A stretch of DNA of 64,000 nt from contig NC_133386.1 in the NCBI RefSeq assembly GCF_047511655.1, forward strand, positions 171,761,146 to 171,825,145. Direction: 5' to 3'. Below are positions 38,070 to 51,300 of this stretch, piece by piece; positions within the stretch are counted from its first letter, which is position 1; each line of letters begins with the position of its first letter. Source of the stretch: Castor canadensis. Its lineage: Eukaryota > Chordata > Mammalia > Rodentia > Castoridae. A program made the position numbers and the translations under genes. The notes beneath the pieces are model-generated. The model saw only the letters and a program-made list of their open reading frames with translations, had not been told where the DNA came from and ran no database searches.

Positions 38070-38165
38070 AGCAGGGCTGGAGTGTAGCTCAGTGACAAAC
38101 TACTTGCCTAGCATGTGGGAGGCTCTGGGTTGAATCTCTAGCATCACCAAAAAAATAAAAAAACA
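38070..38165 (+). repeat. ID-like SINE
   Basis: GGGCTGGAGTGTAGCTCAGTGAC ... GGGTTGAATCTC, then an A-rich tail. Confidence 0.85.
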
Positions 38166-38236
38166 AAAAACTTAACCAAATAAGAACTTTATGATCAAGT
38201 TGATGTTACTTTTGACTATGTTAATAAAAGCACTTT

Positions 38237-38365
38237 GTAGCTTGGTGTGATGGTGCACACATGTAAATCCAAGCATTCAGGAGGCTGAGGCAGAAGAATC
38301 TTGAGTTTGAGGCCAGCCTGGGCTATATGGCAAGACTTGTAAAACAAAAACAAAAACAAAAGCCC
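38237..38365 (+). repeat. B1-like SINE
   Basis: GCTTGGTGTGATGGTGCACAC ... GAGGCCAGCCTGGGCTATATGG ... A-rich tail. Confidence 0.85.
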
Positions 38366-38489
38366 CAAACCATTTTCTGACTAATTACATTACTGGTTTG
38401 GCAAGGGTTGGTTCGGTGAGTCTGAGTTAGTATCATTTGACTTGAATTTCACAACTGATCTCAATGTAAAGTGCTGCAAATCATGTTAC

Positions 38490-38800
38490 AGGTTGAGTAT
38501 CCCTTATTAGAAATGCTTGGGACCAGAAGTGGTTTCAATTTGGAATATTTGCATATACATAATGAGATATTTTAGGGATGGAAACCAAGCTTAAACACAA
38601 AATTCAATTATTTTTCATGTACAACTCAGGCTGAATTTTATACAATAATTTTAGTGCAACTTCATTTGACTATGTACGACCTGTCCCATGAGGTTAGTAG
38701 TGGAATTACCCACTGTGACATCATGTCTGCCTGTGGTCATAAGGTTCTGGATTTTGGATTTTCAGATTATGGATGCTTAATACTGCACAGGGGAACACTA
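38490..38800 (+). mobile_element. DNA transposon relic, Tigger-like
   Basis: Starts GGTTGAGTATCCCTTATTAG with a matching inverted end, GATTATGGATGCTTAATACT, near 38785. The AAATGCTTGGGACCAGAAGT and TTTGCATATACATAATGAGA phrases belong to a common eutherian non-autonomous DNA transposon. The 80-codon frame inside is chance. Confidence 0.5.
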
Positions 38801-39053
38801 CAGCTTATAAGGGAAATCTATAAAAGTTTTGACATTAAATATGAGGGAAACATTTTGGTCTTAACATTTGACATAAATTTTATGTGCCAAGATTAAAACA
38901 AGAAAGTGCTCATTTCATTAAGTGGAAATTTTCCAATGAATTATTATGAGCAGCTTTAATGATCAAGAAGAATTCTGAGAGTGCAAAAAAAGTTAAAGTG
39001 TTTTGCTGTTACAAATTTAAAAATAAACATGAACAAACATTGAGTAGCAAACT

Positions 39054-39059
39054 TTTATT
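39054..39059 (-). terminator. APIP: Likely APIP polyadenylation signal (AATAAA)
   Basis: It reads AATAAA on the minus strand, about 195 bp past the stop codon, and is the only canonical hexamer I find between 39000 and 39251. U- and GU-rich sequence follows at about 39005-39040, as expected of a downstream element. Cleavage is expected near 39035-39045. Confidence 0.6.
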
Positions 39060-39251
39060 CCACTGTCTTATCACCTAAAATTCTAAGAAAATAGCAAATA
39101 TTAAATGTAAGAAATTAAGTGTGACCATCTGTAGTATAGTGACAAATTAGTGGTATGGAAAATTTCAATTCATTTAAAAAATAGTCAAGTTTCATTTAAG
39201 TAATAGTTAAATTTGGCTTTATCTCTGTAGATAATTATACTTCCATTTGGC

Positions 39252-39351
39252 TTATAGGATTCCATTCTCTCCAACTGGCAGCTGTGTAGGATCGAGCCCT
39301 ACTTTCTTCATTGACACAGCAATGTCGAACAAATAGTCATAACATTCACAC
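39252..39351 (-). CDS. APIP: APIP terminal coding exon 7
   Basis: 100 bp from the TTTTACAG acceptor to TAA at 39254-39252. It encodes [20 protein letters not shown] and ends in L-P-V-G-E-N-G-I-L. The 3' UTR runs on toward the AATAAA at 39059-39054, giving about 200 nt. Confidence 0.96.
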
Positions 39352-42300
39352 CTGTAAAAGAAAAAGCAAAAGAAACTAGAGGTGTTTACTGAAACAGAGT
39401 TCTCCAATGCTAATACACCACCTCTTTCTTTTCTACCTAATGAACTCTGCTTTGTTCCTAATACTTGTACATTTTTTCACTTAGGTATGGGCCAAAATTT
39501 TATTTTGCTCCCCCAAAACTTCAGAACATGCAAAAGAATCACCTAGATTTGAGCAAATATATTATAAACTTCTCAAGAAATAAGGGAGTTTTAAATATAC
39601 TACTTACAAAAATTAAAATTTTTTTAACTACATGGCATTTTTTGAAATAGAATTTATATTACGTAGGATCTGTGTCTCTTTCCTTTTTGCATCAAAGTCC
39701 AGAGCTGTCCTAAATAAATACTTCTAAATGAGTCAATACATAGTAGTAAAAATCAAATATCATGAAATAATGATAAGACTACTTAAATTTAAGGAAAAAT
39801 ACTTCATTTAAAAATCATCAAACATATTTTGTTTGTTTTCACATTCAGAGTGTGCCTTGTCCCAAACACTCTTGAATTCAGGCTTACATGGTTTTGGCCT
39901 TCTCCCATGTCTCTCCCCACACATACACTCCGTGGCGCCTGACCAGCACGGCACAGGAGTCCGGGTACTCATTCATTGCACAGGCCATCCGCTCTTTGAG
40001 GTCTTTCTCCTCAGGAGTGTTCTCAATAATGGGCACCACTAGCATATCATCATACCTGTAAGACAGAGGAGCCACTCTGGCTAAAACAGAGGTATTTATA
40101 TATACAGTATGTAACTTTTTGAAGTAACCAGTTACTCTTTTTTATATCTGGAAAGCCACTCCAAATTATGAACAAGATGTTGCATGTTATTCTGTGTATC
40201 TTGCATAAACATCTGTACCAAAAGATACCTTAGGAATTTGGCAGGCATTCCTAAGTATAAGTGGCAGAAATTTGAATGGTAAACCAAGACCTAACAAAGA
40301 AATCATCAAGATCATACAAGCATTTCCGTGAAGCACAGACAATCAGTATTTTAACAGGAGATGGGAAATGATACATCTCAGAATCAGAAGTGTAGAAAGA
40401 ATTAAACATTGAACTATATATTAAGTAGGAATTTCCCAACAACACAAAATCATTGTATTTCATCTCTGCAGGACTGCAAAGTGTCTTGGGCAGATGAACC
40501 AATAAATATAGGTGTGATCTGTGGCACAAGAAAGCAGGATCGCTATTGAAGGTATGGTGATACCTGCAGAATTTCCTCAAATCTATGGCATTAGAACTTC
40601 TTTTATTTCCACTTTGTTCTCAGTAAATACATGTGATGAGGTCAGACTATAATAAGGTTCAAGAAAACATCTTAGTCACTAGTAAGATTGTTAAGGTCAC
40701 TTATAATCAATCAAAACTCAGCCAAGTTATCCTTTTTACACAAACTTCTCTTGCATTGTTAGTATAATACCCACCATTTCACTGCCTCTGAAGAGAGTAA
40801 ATTTAAAGTTTAAAATGTTCCACCTAAAGTATAATCAGAAATTACTACCTTTAGGGTGGTTACAGAGTAAGTGGTTGTCATGCCATTACTAACTTGGCCA
40901 ACCATTGTCATTAACAGTATGGAGTTGCCCATTATTTCACTTTAGGTAAAAGAGGTAATTATAAAACATCTTTACAAAAGGATGGGATGAACTGCTAGTC
41001 TCAAATCTTTCCTAAAATTGGCCAGAAGAGCCACAAACTTATATTTTCCTCCAATGTTCATTGAACAATCAGAAATATTTCCAGGTGAAAAATAGTTTCA
41101 TAGCAAATTAAGACCCAAGAGCTAATTCAAGCCAATCCTCCATTTCACGGACAGAATACTGATCAACAAGTTACATAAGAAATAGAGCAAGAAAAAAGAG
41201 CAACATTCTTTACCACAGGCATGTTGTTTCCAAAAAGGGCGGGGAGAGGGCAATCATATTGATACATGTCAACCTTACCTGGTAAGAACTAAGTATTTTA
41301 AAGATGTTTTTGTTTAATTTTTTTCTTTGCTGGTGCTAAAGACTGAACCCAGGGTCTTCTGAATACTTAGCATACACTCTACCACTGAGTTACACACACA
41401 AGTCTTCTTCTGTTTTTTCTTTCTTTTTTTTTTTTTTTTTAAAAGATAGACTCCAAAATAGAATAGAGCCTGGATACAGTGGCTTACACCTGTAATCTCA
41501 GCTATTCTTGAAGTGGATATCAGGAAGATCGTGACTTAAGGACCACCCAGGGAAAAAGTTTTCTGAACACCATTTCACCATCTGAACAAAAAGGCTGGCA
41601 TGGTGGCACACACCTAAGGTCCTAGCTACTTCAGAGGCTGTAAATAGGAGGATTATGGTCTGAAGTTGCCTCAGGCACAAACAATGAGATTCTAACCAAA
41701 AAGTAGCTAAAGCATAAAGGGCTGGGGGCATAAAGGGGTGTACGGCGCCTGTCTAGCAAGTGTAAGGCCGAGTTCAAACCTCTTAGCCAAAAAAACAGGG
41801 AATGTTGAAGCTCCATCCTTTCTTCTTTCAGCTTCTGTGACCTTTCTTTTGATTATTTTTGGGATTCTCCCTAGACTCAGATAAAGTATCACTGCCTCCT
41901 AAGCTGTGATAATGACTGTGTTATTCATTTCCCAAAGAGGCCAGAATAAAATTGCAAAGGTTACCTTGTTACCTCACCCTTCCCTGCATTTTTCTGACCT
42001 GTTTTTATTTCTAAACCTCAGAAATCAAATGCGTATGAAATTGACTTGCAAGGACTCTTCTTCAAACCCTAGATATGGAAACAGCAATATGGGTTATACT
42101 TTCTTTGGTATGTATACTTTTTATAATTTAAATATTTAACTTTTGTAAACAGGATTTTTCACAGTGCTGAGGAATGCTTTAGGCACACAATAAATATTAA
42201 CTGAAATCCTATGAAATTAATTTCTCAGTACACTAGTTTAAACACGTACATTCTATTATATGCACTAAAGATACTGCTTTAAGAACACTTCAGTAAAACT

Positions 42301-45300
42301 GGCACCATTTCCCTCTAAACGAGGCAAGGGAAAATCAGGCCCTTTAGGAAATTAAGAAGGGTGAAGGCTCAGAAGAATGCTACTAAACTTAAAAGCAAGG
42401 CTTAATTGTATCTGGGCACTGACAACATGTTTCTTCGTGCCACTACAGTCTAGATTTATGAATTAATGACCGTATTTTTGTGGGCTGGTGGATTTATCTA
42501 AACTTACCTTAAGGTTAGTGTATTATACTCATCATCTGTGTCACCTCCTACACTAAAAATTCTGATATCAACTTAATTAAAATGATTAGAAAAGTTTTAT
42601 AGTTATGAAAATATTCTAGAAATACTAAGTTAAGTTGACGTGAAGTTTACATAGTAGTTCAGGCTTCCTGAAGGTCAAGTGAATGTGAGGAGATCTTGCT
42701 TTCTGGGTGCCTCAGTACAGGCATGTAAATTTTCCATTTCTACAGAAATCTCAGCCAAGATTTTTTTTTTCATTTTGACAAACATTTCATTATTCTTGCT
42801 GCTAGCAATTGCTTTACCAATGCTGGGGAAGGGTGGAGGAGGATCTGTGTCACTGAGAACAGATCTGGGTGTATAATAAGAAGTGGGATATTATTTAACA
42901 TGGATTCTATAGCATCTTATCAGATGCATAAAATGATGAGTACCTTATTTATCAAAGAGAAAGAAAAGTACTTTTCAAGTTATTTAAGCAAAATAAGAAG
43001 AATACCTGTAATACCCTCCTGAGGTACATTTCCGTATCCCTTTTATCATTTCCTGATGTGTAATTTTAAACTCCCGTCCTGGAAAGAGAAGGGTGGCCAT
43101 GACAGCAGCTTTAGAGTGGGTATGAATCACTGCACCTGCTCCTGAAGGAGGAAGAATAAAGTCACATGATCAGGAAAGTTACACCTTAGAAAGAAAAAAA
43201 ATGCATACACACACACATAAATTCGTACATACGTGGTTGTGGGGTAATTATTTTCTGGTATGGAATAATTTGGTAGTGGGTATGAGGGTAAGCAGAATTA
43301 AGGGACATTCTTCATAGGCCGACGTGAGGCTGAATGACTTAAAACACCTAAAGTTCCTGTACATAGTAGGCATTCAGGAAATGCTAACTAAAATAATAAT
43401 TATTATTATTTAGGAGCCTATTCTGCAAATATTCATTTTTTTGGTGGTACTGAGATTTGAACTTAGGACTTTGTGCTTGTGAAGCAGGTGCTCTATAGTT
43501 TGAGCCACACCTCCAGCCCTTTTTGCTGTGGTTATTTTGGAGATAAAGAATCACTTTTTGCCCAGGCTGGTCTACACTGTGTCCTCCTACTTTATGCTTC
43601 CCATCATTGCTGGGATGACAGGCACATCCCATCACATCCAGCTTTTGTCCAATGAGATGGGGGTCTCATGAACTTTTTTGCCCAGGCTGGCCTGCAACCA
43701 TGACCTGCCTGATCTCAGCCTACTGCAGCTTGGGTTGACAGATGTACTTCATGGAACTAAGCTATTGGTTGAGAAGGGGTCTGACGAACTATTTGCCTGG
43801 GCTGACCTTGAACCATAATCCTCCTTATCACAGCCTCCCAAGCAGCCAGCTAGGATTATAGGCGTGAGCCACTGGTGCCCAGCTCTTCAATATTTTTTAT
43901 GCCAAATACATTTTCTATATACCTCTCATTGTATAAGCATTCATGAAAAGAGGAGTACACTGGCTTTTTTTCAACTTCTTAGATGCTGGAGGTCCACTTA
44001 TATCCTGTTCATTTATGTCACAAATAAACATGTCTTCTGGCTATGTACAGAAGGAGAGAAAGAAAAAAGAATGGTCTTATAATATCAACTAGAAATGTGC
44101 CTCTTTCTGTGTGTGAGATATATATATATATATAGTATTAAAATATGTATACATATTTAACTCACTTTTTAAATATTCATGTAGCTTCTCAAAAGTTTTA
44201 GTAATACTGAGAAATAAAACATGTTTTCTACTAACAAAAATTTGTCTGTTAGTAGGAGAAGAAAATTGATATGGAAAACTAATATGTAACAATGCTTTAG
44301 TTTAATATTTTCCTGTAATTTCACAACTAAATTTCAGGAAGACTATATAAAGAAATCAACAGTCCCAGATTGGTGTTATATCTTTTTTCACATCTCATAA
44401 GATAAGTGGAAAATTTTAGTAAAATTTTCTTATCTCCTGAGAAACTTAACTGTTACTCAGAAAGGTTAAAATTAATGTATATTAAAGTTAACATTAAATA
44501 TATTAATAATGTATTCTTAAAGTTTTAAAGAAGCATATAGGTCCATAGATTTTTCTTAGTAATGCCTGTGCATTTCTGATTTGCACCTTTTATTTCCCAG
44601 GGATTATTATAGATTATAATATAAATGTATTTTTAATAAAATAGCCTTTCTTTTTTTCTTGCTTTAGACAAAAGTATTATGAGTTTAACTGGATTTTGGA
44701 TATTATTATTCAGCATTAATATACAATGATATTTCCCAAAGTTTTGAAATAAAGTTTTAATTGGAATAGCTTTGCTAACTATAAAATATGAATTAGTTTG
44801 GGTCAACTCAGACCTTCAATCTGATGAGCCCACTAAGCTGATAAAGGTAGTGAGATAAAGATATAAAATTACAATCATTCTTACTTTGCCCTCTACAGGC
44901 TGAATGAGATTTCAAAACATACATTAGTTTCATAAAGGATTCTTAACATGGTAAAAAACCATTTAATAATTAATCAACAAATATTTAACAGGTACTCAAC
45001 AAATGTTTTTTGATTAATTATTTAAATGATCACAAAATAACCACCCTTCAAAACTAATATAATCTTTTAGGGAGAATTCCATTTCTCAAAACAATAGACA
45101 AGTAGAGAAGAAGGCAGTTGGGTTTAAGAAGAGCCCTTTACCATACCTGAATTCGTTCCTTTTGCACTCCTGAAGGAGCAATGTAGATTTCATTGCTGGT
45201 AACACAATAATAGAAAATGTTATTTATTTAACTAACTTCTGCTTTTGCAAAGAGAAGTTTCTTCTTGCAGTCTAATCCTAGTGTTCATTATAAATTGAGT

Positions 45301-48300
45301 CGTACAAACAGCTGCCAGGTTTAATTAAGGACTTTGGCTGCACAGAAAGAATACCAAACTATTTAAATATTTTTGCAATTCTGGTGGTACAATAAGCTTT
45401 TGGTAGCTGCTTTTTCTTCCACATTTTCCTATATATTTATTTCTTTTCATGGTGCAACAGGCTTTTATCTATTTAGAGGAAATAAAAATCTGAGCAGGTG
45501 AGTTTTTAGCATCTTATTGCATGAATAAGCAGAGTTTATCTTACAACATGTAAAAAACAGTCATTCTAAAATCCAGTCGGGGAAAATATGCTGAAGAGGA
45601 GTAGACTTCTGTCATGCAAAGCCCCAGGTTTCATCTCATTGCATGAAGTGCTCTTAATTACAAACCATGAAGTTCAGAGACCTCTGCTGGACAGTTTCTT
45701 GAATTACAATAGTAACACTGGGCTACTTCAGAACCATTTCCTATTTGCAAAGCACATGTGTCTTAGAAAATATTTGGCAATAAATCTAAAACAATTGCAA
45801 AGTGTTAAAAGTATGAGGTTCAGGCATGGTGGCTTATCTATGTTTGTCATCCCAGCATTCAGGAGGCTAGGACAGAAGAATCATGAGTTCGAGGCCAACC
45901 TGGATTGAATAGCAAGCCACCGTCTTAAAAAACAAAACAAAAGGCTATAAGTAGAGATCTGCTGTTAGGGGCATGCTATGTCCTACCTGACCATTTTCAA
46001 CAAGGTACTCTAAAGTACTCTCAAGTTTGATTTGCAAATAAACTTCAAAACCCCTAACTTCTCTCCACCCTCAACAAAGCTCCTTTGGCTCACTTACCAG
46101 TTTCAACTGCTGCCAGAGAACATTAATGAGCTGCCACATAAATACTAGCCAAGGAAGTGCCAGAACCTCGTGCCCTAACTTCTGCCACTGACGTACAGAC
46201 ACAGGGTCACTGAACAAGTCATTTTCTTAGTAAAAACAAGGATGGCCTGTATTAAGCTGTCAAAGTTAGTTGTGAATAAGCTTGGAATTAACCAAAAATT
46301 TAAGAGTAATGATAGTTTCTTTTAGGCTCCAATGGTGAATTAAAGTCTAGAAAACAAATGCCTGGTAATTTTGGGAAATCCAATGCACAGAAAGTACCCA
46401 CACACATTAGCTCTCCAGGAGTAGCTATGGTTGTAGATCTCTGCTGCCCAGGCCAACAGAGGGGCATTCCTCTGGAACTAGGAGCAATGGGGAAGAATCA
46501 TACTGTTAAAAGTGGCCCTTTACAAATACCTGTGATCTAAATCTTCCATCCTTGTCTAACAGGGAATTTTTGGAAAAGTGGTTGTAAAGAGTCCACTTAC
46601 TTCCACAGGTAAGTGGACTTGTAGGTCTTTCATGTAGGGAGAAATTTATGCAGTCCTGGGAACTATGCTAAATAAAGTATAAAATGGCATGCTGGTTAAA
46701 AAAAAAACCCATCTACAAAGCAGGAAAACCATGGGTATTTATTGTTTGTTCAAGTGATGACACGCTGTTTTTGTTATTGCCTTTATAAAATGGGAATCAA
46801 TTTAGACTTTGATCAACTTTGGGCAATTAAAAGATTAGCTAAATAAGTTTTAGACAAAGACATATTGACAGTTACAAAGCAAGAGATACAAATACAAAGA
46901 TGACAGAACTTTTGTCTTAGGAGAGAAATACACCAAAGACTAAAGTGAAGTGTTTGGTTGTAAGTGTTGCTTACAACAAAAATAACAATCATTTTGAACT
47001 TCAAGGTATTAAGTTTTAGAATTTATTTCTCTAAAGAGAATGTGGTAAGTAGGAGGACATCTATACATCTATATTCAGTTGTATTTATTTTTATTTGCTC
47101 TCTGGCTATTAAAAATCATTTAAATGTTTCAATGATCTCATCTGTGATGTGGGATTGTTAACTGTAATCCTAATAGCGTGCAACAGGATGCATAACAACA
47201 TTACACTGTGAAAATAGGAACTGCTAAATTTGGATGGTAGGGACCAAACCTAAACACCATGGCTGCTAAGAATTACCTTGATTACTGCTCTTTTCTTGGC
47301 CCTCTGTTTCCTCTTTTTGGTTTACTCATAAGTGTCTAAGCTGTTTTATATTCATCTCTTGGTACCACATTGGTAGTAGAAGCTGGAATGGTATCGGCCA
47401 AGGCTTGGAATCAGTCAGTAGTTCTATATTCCCAAATAATTTATTATCTGTATTATTCTGGAAGCACAATCTATACTTCACTCCAAATTTATTTGCCTTA
47501 AGAGTCAAAGAAAACCCAACTATCACCACTAACATGAGAATGATATTGCTGATAAAAATAGTAATATAGCTCATGAAGGCATTTAAATATTAGGGACAAA
47601 CTTCAACATTTTATTACAAAATAACCGTTTTACTCTGCTAAGCTCAAGTTTAGTAAGATTCTAAATACGGTGCCATAAAACCATGGCTCTTTCCATCTGT
47701 CACCTCCAGGAGGAGCTCCTTGCCCATTAAGACTATGTAAGGAAAAAGCATTTTACACATGATGCAACTTTCCTATAAATTGATTGCAGTGCTGTAAAAG
47801 CCATTAAATTTTAAAAGATGGGCCAATAAATGGTTTATGATGGCCACACACAGTCACAGTTCATGAATTAGTAAAGTTCTGCTAGAAACAACAGTCCGTT
47901 ATTACTTCATGCTAAAAAGCAATTCCCTTAAGTTCTGCATTCTCCTATTGTAATTGTTTTTCTAAAGCCACTTAGAAATGATTATTTTAGCTCAGTTTGG
48001 TAGCAGTTCTATTTTTGTACATAGAAAAACTATTTCTACATATGAAATAAACATTAGTTAACTAGAGGTAACATTTAGAATATGATTTATTGTAAATAAT
48101 ACAGCAAGGAAATGAAATTACTGGCACTCAACCTCTAAATGCATAAATGAAACAAGAACAAATTGTTGCTAGCATAGGTTTTGCTGTGAATAGATCAACT
48201 TGATTGCTTGCACAATGCTGAGTTGACACATGCGAGAGAGGCACAGATGGATAGGCAGCTCTATCACCTGGAACACGACCTCACTGGACTACGTACAGAA

Positions 48301-51300
48301 CCCCCCTGCTATTTCCCATCGTTCAATCAGTATTTCATGAATTACTTGGCAATTTGAAGCAGATGAAGTGACAAATGGCATCATCTTGTAGTATGCCATC
48401 AAATTCCTTTTGTTCAAAACGTTCTGTTATTTTTTACAGTCCATTTCTTCTTATACAATGCAGCTGCCTTGGGGGCACGAATATATACATAATTAGCATA
48501 TAAATATTTTAATACTCTGATTTTATTAAAGAAAGTGAATTAGGATAAAGAAATAAAGCAGCATCACTCACTTTAACATTCAGCTTCCAGAAAATAACAC
48601 TTCTAAAACATCTCAGCAGGAAAAATATTAATCCTATTTCAGAAACTCTTGAGAGCATGAGACTCTACAATCTTTATTTCATTGTTAGTATTTATTCTTC
48701 ATCTTCTTGAAGGAAGGACATTGGCTAAGACTGACTAACAATAAAAACTATTTATTCTTTCTGTTTCAACTTAAGTCCAGTACTTCTTGTTTTGTCCTCT
48801 CTGGAATAAAGACCAGCAGGTACTGTGTCTATTAATAATTCCTTTTGTTCAAAATGTTCTCATTTTTTATAGTCCATTTCTTATTTTGCAAGGCAGCCTC
48901 CCTTGGGGTATTAGAATAGCTTCATTTTAAGCCTTTCTTTTTTGACTTAATAAAACAAAATTTTTATAATTTTTAATGGTCAATCTGGTTAAGTAACTTT
49001 GAAATATGTATCTGAACCTTTCAAATAATCTTGTCTACACAGAGAGACTCCTTTATAATTCCAGACATACGAACATACTTGGAAGATTATCTAACTTTGG
49101 TATTCCAAAGACTGAGAACCAAATTGTTCTGATTAGAGATTGTAGTTTCTAAATCTTTAGATATTTATCATAACAGTAAGTTTTGCACATTGGTTCTATT
49201 CAGTTTTGCAACTATTCACATGGCTAATTATTTGAACTCAGGACCTTGTGCTTGCTAGACAAGTACTTTACTACTTGAGCTACACTGTAGTCCTTTTTTG
49301 CTTCAGTTATTTTTCTGACAGGATCTCATGTTTTTGCTCAGGGCCAACCTTAAACAGTGATCTTACCTATGCCACATAGTTTAGTATCACAGACATGCAC
49401 CACTGTGTTCAGCTTTTGCTAAGATGGGGTCTCACTGTTTGCCTGATATCCACCTCTGAGTAGCTGGGATTACAAGCATGAGCCACCATGCCCAGCTCAT
49501 TTGATCATTTAGAAACTAAACACATACAGTGTCACATAAAACTGATATCAGCTGTTCTTTGGACATAACACAAGTTAGGTGGTCCATGTTCTACTTGTAT
49601 AAACTCCCAGAGATGACATCAACCAGAAACTTACCCATGTTTCAAGCTAATTCCTCCTCCGGTTCCCGTGACCCAGCCCAAATGGTAAAACTGTTTGCAA
49701 AGTTCTGGGATGAGGTATCTTGGATGTTCCTTGTCCTTAAAAAGAAGATAATGATTTTTAATGACACTTTTTAAGGACATCATTTTATCAAGTAATTCTT
49801 CTAGTTGGCATTTCTAATAAGAAGTCAATTTAAGGAAGCTTAAGAGAATCTACCTAAGAGAAGATACAGTTAGGGGAAAAAATATTGCAAGCACATTTTG
49901 TTTTTTTAATGTTTAGAAAGTGGATTTACCAGTCAGGGATGGTGGCACATGCCTGTAATCCTAGCTACTCAGGTGGCAGAGGCAGGAAGGTTGTGAGTTT
50001 GAGGTCAGCCCGTGCAATAATTACTGAGATACTATTAAAAAAAAAAAGGGGTTGGGGGTGTGGTTCAAGTGGTAGAGTGCTTGCCTTAGTAAGTGGGAGG
50101 CTCTGACTTCAAACACCAGTACCTCAAAAGAAAGAAAGAAAAAAAAAAGGAAGTGGAGTTACTATATTATTTGGCAACCTGGTATTATTCACTATTTGGC
50201 CACATGGTCCAACATTCCATAGAACAGGTTGCAAGAAGAGAAAACACCCAACATATATTCCAAAGTATCTATTGAAATGGCTGAAAGAACAGAAGAGAAT
50301 CTAGCACTAGCACTCAAGGAAACATGCTTCAGTCCATCCAGAAAACTCACTTATGCAAAACACCTTGTTAAAATATGGTATACACGAGATAATAGGATAG
50401 GCACATGCTCAACATATACGCCTTTTTCTTTTTGCATGAATGTGTGTTTGTGTTCATTTTGTTTCTTTCTTTCTTTTTTTTTTTTTTGAGACAGGATCTC
50501 AGTATGTAGCCCAGACTGGTTTTGAACTTTAAATCCTCCTCCCTTAGCCTCCTGAGTGCAGACGTTTGCCACTGTACCCAGCTTCAATTTTATTTTTAAA
50601 AAATGACTCGTCCTTTTTTGAAAGTGATTTTATTGTTTTCTCTTATTACAAAAACAATATATACTTGCTATGGAAAATAAAATCAAGCAAATAACAAAAA
50701 AACTACTCAGAAACAATCACAATTAATACTTAGTGGAACTATTTCTATGAAGATATGTATTTATAGGAATATACACATGAAGGCTGAGATTAGCATCAAC
50801 CCTTACTCATACATAGCTCAAATAATTATTTTCTTAGAAAAAATAGTTTCCTCTTGTGTTTTTACAGTTTCATAAAAAAAAAAACAGTAAAGTAGAAATA
50901 CAATTCATTCCATGATTGACAGTAGAAGACATATAACCCTTACCTTGAATACAAGTAAATATACTGAATATATTATATCAAAGTAAATTGCTGAACTGAC
51001 CATAAAGAAATGAAGTGAGGCTCCCTGGAAGAGAGGGCTCCAAAGCCAGGATTTTCCTGAAGGTATGAGCAAAGCTCTAGAGATGTGGAGCTTCAATTTT
51101 CACAGTTATGCAAGCCTTTAGAAATACGAAATAAAGTCTATGGTTTGCTCAAAATGGGTAGATTGAACAGAAAATTCACATACAAGCTTGAGATCCTAAT
51201 GGGCTATCCCCTTAAGGAAGGAACAATCAAGAAACAGACTCCTTGTTCAGAAAAAGCATAACATGGAAGTTTGGCCCCGGGTAGAGGGGAAGAAGCACCC

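Larger units (their letters stand above)
40056..43005 (-). other. APIP: APIP intron 5
   Basis: 2.95 kb containing an antisense SINE (41315-41412), a long T-tract (about 41420-41440) and a sense composite SINE (41464-41795). A fragment resembling an L2 3' end lies near 42160-42210. The rest (40060-41300 and 42210-43000) is AT-rich with no recognised feature. Confidence 0.8.
45196..49634 (-). other. APIP: APIP intron 2
   Basis: 4.4 kb, AT-rich. It holds a B1-like SINE (45815-45945), a hairpin at 46590-46619, a pair of diverged direct repeats (48402-48475 and 48837-48908) and a composite SINE (49222-49498). The remaining sequence, including 45945-48400, shows nothing I recognise. Confidence 0.8.

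Noticed and set aside
45588-45908. 106-codon plus-strand frame in APIP intron 2
   Set aside because: Its second half runs into a B1-like SINE; no domain or conservation evidence for the first half.
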